From: Paraktedonobacter sp036384215
Lineage (GTDB): Bacteria; Chloroflexota; Ktedonobacteria; Ktedonobacterales; Ktedonobacteraceae
NCBI GenBank assembly: GCA_036384215.1
Contig: DASVMX010000536.1
Location: forward strand, 1-16,201
Length of the DNA: 16,201 nt
Reading direction: 5' to 3'
Each line of letters opens with the position of its first letter. Position 1 is the stretch's first letter. The translations under genes and the position numbers were made by a program. This document shows positions 1-7,298 of the stretch, in pieces. The notes beneath the pieces are model-generated. The model was not told the origin of the DNA. It saw only the letters and a program-made list of their open reading frames with translations, and ran no database searches.

Positions 1-41
1 CACCCATCCAGGCGGTTCCACCGCCTGGATGGGTGCTTTTT
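1..41. terminator. Strong hairpin terminator downstream of nuoN
   Basis: A perfect inverted repeat has 15-bp arms at 1-15 and 21-35 and a 5-nt loop (TTCCA). On the plus strand it is followed by CTTTTT (36-41), the classic form of a Rho-independent terminator for a gene entering from the left. For the minus-strand nuo transcript the hairpin lies 33-67 nt past the nuoN stop; the U-tract it would need lies outside the window. It is probably shared by two convergent genes or bidirectional. Confidence 0.85.
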
Positions 42-67
42 CGCCATTCCACAAGGCTTTTCTGTAA

Positions 68-1768
68 CTACATCTTCCCGGCAGCCTGCTGAATCAGCGG
101 CAGCAGCCAGAAGGGCACGACGGTACCCATGACCAGGGTGCCGAGGACGGCGAGGGTCAGGGCGACTTTAGTGGGCCAGGCGGTGAGTTCTTTCTCTTCG
201 ACTGGCTCTTCCTCGACCGGCAGAGGCGCTTTGCGCGGCGTGGCGGGCACGGCGCGGGTGGCGACCGCGGTGGCAGATCCAGCAGCGCGGCCAGTGCTCA
301 GCCGGCTGGAGACGGCGCGTTTGCCCTGCGTGGGCAGCGGACCTGAGACACGCGAGGGCGCAGCCGGGACCACTTCTTCGCGCTCCATGAACATAGTCGC
401 TATCGGGCGCAGGTAGTAATACATGCCCAGGATGCTGGCGACGACGCCGATGATCAGCAATTCGGGATGGCCAGCAGCCAGGGCCGCGTAGAAGATGTAG
501 TACTTCGCGGCGAAACCGGCCATTGGCGGGAAACCGGCCAGGGAGAAAAGGAAAAAGGCCAGCAGTCCAGCCAGCACGGGCTGGCGCCGCCAGAGACCAC
601 GCAGATCAGCCGACCGCGTACCCGAATTGTCCACCTTCTCCAGCACTGAGACTACGCCAAAGGCGCCGATGTTCAGGAAGGTGTAGCAGAGCAGGTAGAA
701 GAGAATGGCCGACATGCCCAGGCCCGGCACTTTGGCGTTGCTCCCGGCCACGATGCCGATCAGCAGATAGCCAGCGTGGGCAATGCTGGAATAACCGAGC
801 ATACGCTTGACGTTTGTCTGCACCAGGGCCATGAGGTTGCCGCCCACGATGGTCAGAACGGTGATCACCCATAGCGCGGGCAGCCAGGTTGAAAAAACCG
901 GAGACAGCACAATCGTGAAGACACGCGCGAAGGCAATGATCGCCGCGGCCTTGGTCCCCACGGACATAAAAGCCGTCACCGGCGCGGGCGCGCCCTCGTA
1001 CACGTCAGGCGTCCAGGCCTGGAAAGGCACCGCGGAGACCTTGAAGGCAAAGCCCACGGTCAGCAGTCCCATACCAATGAAGAGCAACGTCGAGCTCGCC
1101 GTGTGCGCCTGTAAGAAGCTGTGCACCTCGCCAAACTGCGTCCGGCCAGTCGCGCCGTAGAGCAGCGCCAGGCCATAGAGCAAGAAGGCCGAGGCGAACG
1201 AGCTCAGCAGAAAATACTTCATGCCGGACTCCTGCGAGCTGGAACGGCGCGCGACGTAACCGCAGAGAATGTATAAGGCCAACGAAAGCAGCTCGACACC
1301 GACGAAGATTGTCAAAAAGCTCTGGGCCGCCGCCAGGATCATCATACCAATCGAGGCCAGCAGCAGCAGGGCGTAGTACTCACCCTGGTGAATCAGCCCC
1401 TGGCGTTTGATATAGCCGGGCGAGAGCAGCACAGCCAGGAAAGCGGCGCTGTCAATAATGATATATGCCAGCATAGTGCCCTGGTCAGAGGCCAGCATGC
1501 CATTGAAGGCCGTGCCGTGATCCCCGCTGAGCATGAGCACAATGGCCGCCGCAATCGCGCCCGCCAGGCCCAGCAGACTCAGCAGCGGCAGCAGTAGAAA
1601 TGAAAAGGGGATGGACGCGCCAGGGAGCTTTTCCAAAGCCAGACGTGCTTTAGCGCCCTGCGGCAGGAGTAAATCCGCCAGCAGCGTTATCAAGCCCATC
1701 CCTACCAGCACGAGCAGGGGCGCGATGCGCGCCCAGTCGCTGGCCGATGCTACATATGTAAACGACAT
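68..1768 (-). CDS. nuoN: NADH-quinone oxidoreductase subunit N
   Basis: NuoN is one of the three antiporter-like (Mrp-type) membrane subunits of complex I and forms a proton channel in the inner part of the membrane arm. The 566-aa product has about 14 hydrophobic segments. The key charges are present: Glu159 in TM5 (FVGVELLSL), Lys243 in TM7 (AFKVSAVPFQAW) and Lys422 in TM12 (MAGFAAKYYIF); the PDVYEGAPAPVTAF loop is typical of the family. The protein is longer than usual (about 480-500 aa) because of an Ala/Pro/Arg-rich, then Glu-rich stretch at residues ~464-528, between the last two helices. The ATG is preceded by GGGGGT as a plausible ribosome site. It is last in the operon, 63 bp after nuoM, with a terminator hairpin beyond its stop. 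Confidence 0.96.
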   Translation of the reverse strand: MSFTYVASASDWARIAPLLVLVGMGLITLLADLLLPQGAKARLALEKLPGASIPFSFLLLPLLSLLGLAGAIAAAIVLMLSGDHGTAFNGMLASDQGTMLAYIIIDSAAFLAVLLSPGYIKRQGLIHQGEYYALLLLASIGMMILAAAQSFLTIFVGVELLSLALYILCGYVARRSSSQESGMKYFLLSSFASAFLLYGLALLYGATGRTQFGEVHSFLQAHTASSTLLFIGMGLLTVGFAFKVSAVPFQAWTPDVYEGAPAPVTAFMSVGTKAAAIIAFARVFTIVLSPVFSTWLPALWVITVLTIVGGNLMALVQTNVKRMLGYSSIAHAGYLLIGIVAGSNAKVPGLGMSAILFYLLCYTFLNIGAFGVVSVLEKVDNSGTRSADLRGLWRRQPVLAGLLAFFLFSLAGFPPMAGFAAKYYIFYAALAAGHPELLIIGVVASILGMYYYLRPIATMFMEREEVVPAAPSRVSGPLPTQGKRAVSSRLSTGRAAGSATAVATRAVPATPRKAPLPVEEEPVEEKELTAWPTKVALTLAVLGTLVMGTVVPFWLLPLIQQAAGKM

Positions 1769-1831
1769 AGAGTACCCCCAGAGGTTCTGGTAGGCCAGGC
1801 CGCGTTTGTCGCCAGCCCGGCTCGCCAGAGC

Positions 1832-3412
1832 CTACCGTATAAAGGCGCTTCCAACATTGTGCAATGTGTGTTGCAGCGTTTGCAGCGTATTAACGACAGA
1901 TGGCTCCATCACCGCGGTCAGCGGGTTTGGCTGGAAGCCAATCAAGAAAATCAAGGCCAGCAGTGGCGCGATGGTCACGAACTCGCCCAGTTGAAGATCC
2001 TTAAATTGTCCTTTGCGCAGCAGGATAGCCACGTGGCCCTCGGCCAGGCGCGGCCCGGTCATCACGCTCAGGAAGAGACGAATGAGGTACCAGGCGGCAG
2101 GCACGACCACAGCCGTGGCCAGCACACCCAGCACGACGCTCTGCTGGAAAATACCCAGCAGCGCCAGGAACTCGCCGGTAAAACTGTTCAGTCCCGGCAG
2201 ACCGAGCGAGGAGAGTACAGCGATCAAGAGCACAACGGCCAGCAGCGGCACGCGCAGGGCCATCCCCCCGAACTCTCTCAGATCACGAGTACCCGCGCGC
2301 GACTCTATAAGGCCCACGATCAGGAAGAGCGCGGCAGTGGTGATGCCGTGATTAACCATTTGCAGCACCGAGCCTTCCACACCCTGCACATTCAGCGCGA
2401 ACATGCCCAGCATGACCACGCCCAGGTGGCTGATGCTCGAATATCCCAGCAGCCGCTTCATATCGGTCTGCGTCAGAGCCAGCAGCGCGCAATAGAGAAT
2501 GCCAATCACCGCCAGCACACTGAGCAGCGTTGAGAACTGTTGGAAAGCATTGGGAAAGAGCGGGAGGCAAAAACGCAGGAAGCCATAGGCTCCGGTCTTC
2601 GACATCGCGCCCGCCAGCATGGCCGTCACCGGCGCGGGCGCCTCGCTATAGACATCCGGCAGCCAGCTATGGAACGGCACAAACGGCACCTTGATCGCGA
2701 AAGCCAGCGCCATGGCCAGGAAGAGCCAGGTCTGCGTCGCCGGGTCCAGCTTCGTGTTCAGCACATCAAAGAGGTCCAGGGAGTACGTCCCGCTCGCCAG
2801 TTGATGATAGTAGCCCAGAGCGATAATCGCCGCCAGCATCAGCAGGCTGCCCACCGAAGTGTACAGCACAAACTTGAACGCGGCATAGATGCGGCGCTCA
2901 CCGCCCCAGGAGCCAACCAGCAGATAGGCCGGAATCAGCATCAGTTCCCAGAAGATATAGAACAGAAACAGATTGGTCGCCAGAAAAACGCCCAGGATAC
3001 CGCTCTCCAGCAGGAGCATAAAGGCCATGTAGTTCTTCAGGCGCTGCTCCACGCGGAACGAGGCCGCGATACACACCACCGTCAGCAGAGAGGTCAACGC
3101 GACCAGCAGCATACTGATGCCATCCACGCCCAGGCTATAGCCCAGCGTAAAATTGCCGCTGGCAACCAGGGTAAATTTCTCGGTCTCCTGCGTCAAAAAT
3201 GTGCTGCTAAAAGACGCGCCGATGATCGAACTGCTGGCCGCAAGATTAACCTGAGCGTAAACCAGAAAAAGCGCGAAGACGAAGAGCAGGTCGAGCAGAG
3301 CCACGCTCAACGCCACGCCGCGAATAGCGCGGGTCACGCGCCCCGGCAGCAAAAGTACGATGATTCCCCCCAGGAGGGGGAGAAACACGATTGTTGATAA
3401 CAGTGGAAACAT
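1832..3412 (-). CDS. nuoM: NADH-quinone oxidoreductase subunit M
   Basis: NuoM is the central antiporter-like proton-pumping subunit of the complex I membrane arm. The 526-aa product is of normal family length with about 14 transmembrane segments. Family residues are intact: Glu156 in TM5 (FWELMLIPAYLL), Lys241 in TM7 (AFAIKVPFVPFHSWLPDVY), Lys272 (GAMSKTGAYGFLR) and Glu414 in TM12 (FTGEFLALLG). PDVYSEAPAPVTAML is diagnostic of the NuoM/ND4 group. The start ATG lies only 4 bp after the nuoL stop, and the ribosome site (GAGAGGG) is built into the end of nuoL, which implies translational coupling. Confidence 0.97.
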   Translation of the reverse strand: MFPLLSTIVFLPLLGGIIVLLLPGRVTRAIRGVALSVALLDLLFVFALFLVYAQVNLAASSSIIGASFSSTFLTQETEKFTLVASGNFTLGYSLGVDGISMLLVALTSLLTVVCIAASFRVEQRLKNYMAFMLLLESGILGVFLATNLFLFYIFWELMLIPAYLLVGSWGGERRIYAAFKFVLYTSVGSLLMLAAIIALGYYHQLASGTYSLDLFDVLNTKLDPATQTWLFLAMALAFAIKVPFVPFHSWLPDVYSEAPAPVTAMLAGAMSKTGAYGFLRFCLPLFPNAFQQFSTLLSVLAVIGILYCALLALTQTDMKRLLGYSSISHLGVVMLGMFALNVQGVEGSVLQMVNHGITTAALFLIVGLIESRAGTRDLREFGGMALRVPLLAVVLLIAVLSSLGLPGLNSFTGEFLALLGIFQQSVVLGVLATAVVVPAAWYLIRLFLSVMTGPRLAEGHVAILLRKGQFKDLQLGEFVTIAPLLALIFLIGFQPNPLTAVMEPSVVNTLQTLQHTLHNVGSAFIR

Positions 3413-3416
3413 CCCT

Positions 3417-5483
3417 CTACCCTCTCATAACAGCGTAATAGATGACGAGCAGAACAACGCCGAAGAGAATGGCGAGGGCATAGTTGCGCATATAGCCCGT
3501 TTGCAGGCGGCGCAGACCACCACTCACGCCACGCGTCACCCAGCCGATGCCGCGGCTACCACCGTCCAGCAAACCACCCTCAAGCAGAGAAGTCGCCGTG
3601 CGGCCAAGCCAGAGCAACGGGTTGATGATCACCGCGGTACAAAGCTCATCAATGTAATACTTGTGGAGAACCAGTTGATAGACCGGGTTCCTGCTCTCTT
3701 TATACTCGAAGCCGCGGCGGTAGCGCAGCCAGGCCACGAGAATGCCCAGCACAGCCAGAGCAAGGCTGGCGCCGGTGGAGATCCACCCCACGCCAATGCT
3801 GAGCGGGGCTTCTAGAACCGCGACACTGGTCCAATGACCATTGGAGAAAATCGGGCTCAGGAAGTTCGCGAAGAGATGCCAGGTAGGCCGACCAAAGATC
3901 GCGTATGAACCAACCAGGCCGCCAATCACCGAGAGGACCGCCAGGATCACCAGGGGCACAGTCATCACCGCGGGCGACTCGTAAATCGCATAGAAGCCAC
4001 CGCGCGCCGCGTGGTGCGCTTCCTCCTCTTCGCCCACCTCCTCCGGCTCGCCATGCGCGTGCGCCAGCGGGCCGCTGCCGCGATAACTGCCAAAGAAGAC
4101 GTTGAAGACCAGACGGAACATGTAGAACGCGGTCAGACCAGCGGTCAGCAGCGCCACACCCCACAGAACATAGAAGAGCACCCCGCCGCCATCCACTGCG
4201 CGCGCCAGCAGCGAGCCGATGATGTCGTCTTTGCTCCAGAAACCGGCGAAAGGAATAATGCCGCTGATCGCAAGGGCCGCGACCAGGAATGTCCAGTACG
4301 TAATCTTCAAACGATGGCGCAGGCCGCCCATCTCGCGCATATCCTGCTCGCCGCCCAGCGCGTGGATCACCGAACCAGCGCCCAGGAAGAGCAACGCTTT
4401 GAAATAGGCGTGCGTGGTCAGGTGGAAGACGCCGCCGCTATAGTTCTGCGCGCCCTCGGCCATAAACATATAGCCAAGCTGGCTGATCGTCGAATAAGCC
4501 AGCACGCGCTTGATGTCCAGTTGAGTCAGCGCGATTGTCGCGGCGAACAGCGCCGTCGCGGCCCCGATAATCGCCACCGTTGTCAGCGCGGCGGGCGAAA
4601 CCTGGAAAAGCGGATTCGCGCGCGCCACCAGGTAGACGCCAGCCGTGACCATCGTCGCGGCGTGGATCAGCGCGCTAACCGGCGTTGGACCTTCCATCGC
4701 GTCCGGCAGCCACATGTAGAGCGGCAACTGCGCGGACTTCGCGGCGCAGGCCACAAAGAGCAGCAGACAGATCGCCGTGGTAATCCCCACCGCGACCCCG
4801 TTGTGGGTTACGAGATTAAAGACACCATTGCCGCTGGCTGTGGTGAGATAGTTCAGCGTCCCGTAATTCTGGAAAATCATGAAGATGGCCAGCATCAGGC
4901 CAAAGTCGCCGATGATGTTAATCACCAGCGCCTTGCGGGCCGCCGCTACCGCGGAACGGCGCGTGAACCAGAAGCCGATAAGCAGGAATGACGCCAGGCC
5001 GACCAGCGCCCAGCCCAGCAGCAAGAAGAGGAAGTTATCCGCGCTGACCAGCAAGACCATCGCGAAAATAAAGAAGTTCATATAGGCGAAGAAACGCCAG
5101 AACCCTGGATCTTCCTCCATATAGCCCGCGGAATAGATGTGGATGAGGAAACCGACGCCGGTAATCACCATCAGCATCGTCGCCGACAGCGGGTCGAGCA
5201 ACAGGCCAAAGTTGATATTCAGCGGAACATTATTCGTCAGCACACCCGTCGCTACAGTACCGGAATTGACCCAGGTATAGATTACCTGGTCGGCCATACG
5301 CGCGGAATCGGGCGTGGTCTGGAGCATGGAGAGAAAACCAACCAGGGCGAAGAGAAAGGCCAGCCCCGACGCACCCCATGCAATAGTCAGGATAGCTGGG
5401 CGCGGCAGCATCCTGCCGAACAGGCCCAGGAGTACAAACCCGAGCAAGGGCAAGATCAGCACCCATTCAGTGAGATTTGTCAT
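3417..5483 (-). CDS. nuoL: NADH-quinone oxidoreductase subunit L (TM5 Glu replaced by Ala)
   Basis: NuoL is the most distal antiporter-like subunit of complex I and carries the long lateral helix that runs along the membrane arm. The 688-aa length fits NuoL. Visible family residues are Asp193 (IIGDFGLML), Lys249 in TM7 (AAKSAQLPLYMWLPDAM), the EGPTPVSALIHAATMVTAGV block (264-283), Lys362 (YFKALLFLGAGSV) and Lys418 in TM12 (AGFWSKDDI). The TM5 motif, which normally reads LGWEGVGL or WELVGL, here reads LGWALVGLASFLLIG, so the conserved glutamate (Glu144 in E. coli NuoL) is Ala159. A His/Glu-rich hydrophilic loop lies near residues 470-500. The start is 3 bp after the nuoK stop, and AGAGG overlaps the nuoK end. 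Confidence 0.97.
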   Translation of the reverse strand: MTNLTEWVLILPLLGFVLLGLFGRMLPRPAILTIAWGASGLAFLFALVGFLSMLQTTPDSARMADQVIYTWVNSGTVATGVLTNNVPLNINFGLLLDPLSATMLMVITGVGFLIHIYSAGYMEEDPGFWRFFAYMNFFIFAMVLLVSADNFLFLLLGWALVGLASFLLIGFWFTRRSAVAAARKALVINIIGDFGLMLAIFMIFQNYGTLNYLTTASGNGVFNLVTHNGVAVGITTAICLLLFVACAAKSAQLPLYMWLPDAMEGPTPVSALIHAATMVTAGVYLVARANPLFQVSPAALTTVAIIGAATALFAATIALTQLDIKRVLAYSTISQLGYMFMAEGAQNYSGGVFHLTTHAYFKALLFLGAGSVIHALGGEQDMREMGGLRHRLKITYWTFLVAALAISGIIPFAGFWSKDDIIGSLLARAVDGGGVLFYVLWGVALLTAGLTAFYMFRLVFNVFFGSYRGSGPLAHAHGEPEEVGEEEEAHHAARGGFYAIYESPAVMTVPLVILAVLSVIGGLVGSYAIFGRPTWHLFANFLSPIFSNGHWTSVAVLEAPLSIGVGWISTGASLALAVLGILVAWLRYRRGFEYKESRNPVYQLVLHKYYIDELCTAVIINPLLWLGRTATSLLEGGLLDGGSRGIGWVTRGVSGGLRRLQTGYMRNYALAILFGVVLLVIYYAVMRG

Positions 5484-5486
5484 CGC

Positions 5487-5795
5487 TTAGCCTCTTAACA
5501 CATTCAGCTCATCGACATTGATATTGCGGCGAGTGCGGAAAATCGAGACGATAATAGCCAGACCCACCACAACCTCAGCCGCTGCAACGGTCAGAACGAG
5601 AAAAACGAACATCTGTCCATCCACCGAGTCAAGATATTTCGAGAATGTGATGAAGGACAGATTCACAGCATTTAACATCAGCTCGATAGACATAAAAACA
5701 GTCAGCGGATTGCGCCTCACCAGCACGCCTACCACCCCGATGGTAAAAAGAATGGCGCTGACTATCAAATACCAGGTCATTGGTATCTCTTGCAT
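5487..5795 (-). CDS. nuoK: NADH-quinone oxidoreductase subunit K
   Basis: NuoK (ND4L/MrpC-like) is a three-helix subunit that links the quinone-side half channels to the NuoN antiporter module. The 102-aa product has three hydrophobic segments and both buried glutamates known to be important in E. coli (Glu36 and Glu72), here at Glu38 (MSIELMLNAVNL) and Glu74 (TVAAAEVVVGLA). The chosen ATG is preceded at close range by a strong GGAGGAG site. A second in-frame ATG five codons on is less well placed. It sits 32 bp after nuoJ and 3 bp before nuoL. Confidence 0.97.
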   Translation of the reverse strand: MQEIPMTWYLIVSAILFTIGVVGVLVRRNPLTVFMSIELMLNAVNLSFITFSKYLDSVDGQMFVFLVLTVAAAEVVVGLAIIVSIFRTRRNINVDELNVLRG

Positions 5796-5827
5796 AGACT
5801 CCTCCGTTGAGAAGGAAGCAAGGCGGG

Positions 5828-6382
5828 CTACTTCTGCCCGTCTCGCCCTAGACTGCGCCGTCCCAGAACCATCGCGCCGAGCAAGGCCACGATGATGAGC
5901 AGGCTGGTGATTTCAAAAGGAAAGCTAAAGCCGTGGAACAGGGCCGTGCCAAAGGCCTCGGTGTTGCCCAGCGTTTTCACGTGATCGCTCAAGCTATTGG
6001 CCGCGCTGGCTTTGGTAGCGCTGTCGAGCGAGGTGTTGGTGAAAAGCAGATAGCTCAGCGCGCCCACCAGGATAAAGCCCAGTGTCGCGGCAATCCCCCG
6101 CTGCCAGGGGCGGCGATCAGGCGTTGTGACATCGCCCGCCTCCTCCGAGGCCAGCATAGTGACCACGAAGAGGAAAAGCACCATGATCGCGCCCGCGTAG
6201 ATCAAAATCTGTACCACGGCGATAAACATCGCGCCCAGTTGCAGGTAGAACAGCGCCAGGAAGAGCAGCGTGAGAATCAGGCTCAGGGCGCTGTATACGG
6301 CGTTTTTAAACAAAATCACGCCCAGGCCTGAAGCGATGGTAGCCGCAGCCAGGACAAAAAAAGCAATCAGAGTGCCTGTCAT
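5828..6382 (-). CDS. nuoJ: NADH-quinone oxidoreductase subunit J
   Basis: NuoJ (ND6) is a membrane subunit next to the quinone cavity. Its third helix changes conformation during coupling. The 184-aa product has five predicted membrane segments and the highly conserved TM3 block VVQILIYAGAIMVLFLFVV, which includes the Tyr-Ala-Gly segment where the pi-bulge forms. Residues ~110-145 form a longer hydrophilic loop before the last helix, and the C-terminus is short and basic. The start overlaps the nuoI stop by four bases (ATGA), so the two genes are probably translationally coupled. Confidence 0.96.
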   Translation of the reverse strand: MTGTLIAFFVLAAATIASGLGVILFKNAVYSALSLILTLLFLALFYLQLGAMFIAVVQILIYAGAIMVLFLFVVTMLASEEAGDVTTPDRRPWQRGIAATLGFILVGALSYLLFTNTSLDSATKASAANSLSDHVKTLGNTEAFGTALFHGFSFPFEITSLLIIVALLGAMVLGRRSLGRDGQK

Positions 6383-7020
6383 GAGTTTTTCCGCTCCTTC
6401 GCCTGCTGAATAGGCCGCCGATCCTGGTCCTGCTCCGCGTTCGCGATCAGCACATCACGCTCGGTCTCCAGTGTTCCCAGGCCGACCGCGGCGGAACTGG
6501 CCGGCGCCCCATCAAAGACCTGCTCCTTCTGCGGTACCGGCTGATCGGCAGTCTCCGGCGCGGGATCGAGCCAGACCGCCGCCGAGCCGGTTGTGGCCTG
6601 CCCTCTGGCCTCCAGCAGCATCTCCTTGTGATAGACCAGGTCCTCGGGATGATACGAGGCCAGCTTATAGTTCTGCTCCAGCGTAATCGCCCCAGTCGGA
6701 CAGGCCGCCTGGCAGTAACCGCAGAAGATACAGCGCAGCATATTGACATCAAAGACCTTCGCGTAACGCTCGCCCGCCGAAACCCGGTTGGCGTCTGTAT
6801 TCTCCTCGGCCTCGATATAAATCGCGTCCGCGGGACACGCCCCCGCGCACAGATAGCAACCCACGCAGCGCTCCAGCCCGTTTTCGTAGCGATGCAATAC
6901 ATGCCGCCCGCGAAAGCGCGCCGGCAGTTCTCGCTCTTCTTCGGGATACGAAACCGTGGTCGGCTTCTTACCGATATTTTTCAGGGTCGTTGCCATCCCC
7001 TTGAGAATGTCGAGTGACAT
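6379..7020 (-). CDS. nuoI: NADH-quinone oxidoreductase subunit I (N6a/N6b ferredoxin-like)
   Basis: NuoI (TYKY) carries the two tetranuclear clusters N6a and N6b, which pass electrons from NuoG towards N2 in NuoB. The 213-aa product has two canonical CxxCxxCxxxCP motifs, at Cys52/55/58/62 (CVGCYLCAGACP) and Cys97/100/103/107 (CIFCGYCQAACP). The end of each motif supplies one ligand to the other cluster. After residue ~138 there is a tail of about 75 residues rich in Ala, Glu, Gln and Pro that is absent from short NuoI proteins. An excellent AAGGAG site lies 6 nt before the ATG. It follows a 278-bp gap that may hold its own promoter. Confidence 0.97.
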   Translation of the reverse strand: MSLDILKGMATTLKNIGKKPTTVSYPEEERELPARFRGRHVLHRYENGLERCVGCYLCAGACPADAIYIEAEENTDANRVSAGERYAKVFDVNMLRCIFCGYCQAACPTGAITLEQNYKLASYHPEDLVYHKEMLLEARGQATTGSAAVWLDPAPETADQPVPQKEQVFDGAPASSAAVGLGTLETERDVLIANAEQDQDRRPIQQAKERKNS

Positions 7021-7037
7021 GTTCGCTCCTTATGTAT

Positions 7038-7160
7038 CTATGAGTCCGTCTTTTGTCCGGTTGAATTGAACTGCCTCTTGAGATCATCCAACATCAGGAC
7101 ATTTATGCCTGGGAGAGATACCAACTGCCTATCGTTCGTCAGAAATATTGGAAACCACAT
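7038..7160 (-). pseudogene. C-terminal remnant of a PIN-domain (VapC-type) toxin gene
   Basis: The 40-codon open stretch ends with FLTNDRQL (residues 6-13), then LPGINVLMLDDLKRQF (16-31). FLTND followed by a short linker, a PG and a hydrophobic strand ending in LDDL is the characteristic C-terminal end of VapC-type PIN-domain ribonucleases, where the Asp of TND is an active-site carboxylate. The frame is closed upstream by a TGA five codons before the ATG, and no intact N-terminal part or antitoxin gene is visible. This looks like a decayed fragment rather than a live toxin. Its stop is 17 bp before nuoI. The assignment rests on motif recognition in a short peptide. Confidence 0.45.
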
Positions 7161-7215
7161 CTGCAATTGTGCTCATCGAACATTCCTGCTCATCAGGATT
7201 TAGATATCCAGTGCA

Positions 7216-7245
7216 ATCATACCAGAACTTGCCCGCTCCTGCCAT
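7216..7245 (-). promoter_or_regulatory. Possible internal promoter upstream of nuoI
   Basis: On the minus strand TATGAT (7216-7221) is preceded by TGG, giving an extended -10 (TGnTATGAT). ATGGCA lies 18 bp upstream as a four-of-six -35 (7240-7245). It would start transcription near 7209, about 190 nt before nuoI. The AT-richer gap and the break between nuoH and nuoI make an internal promoter reasonable. It could equally be the relic promoter of the disrupted gene in this gap, or chance. Confidence 0.3.
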
Positions 7246-7298
7246 GGTCCGTCACTCAGCAAATGTACGACAAAAACGGGCAACGCCACACACCAATC

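Noticed and set aside
7129..7245. 38-codon minus-strand frame before nuoI
   Set aside because: No clear ribosome site, no recognisable motif, and it overlaps the PIN remnant in another frame; more likely decayed sequence.
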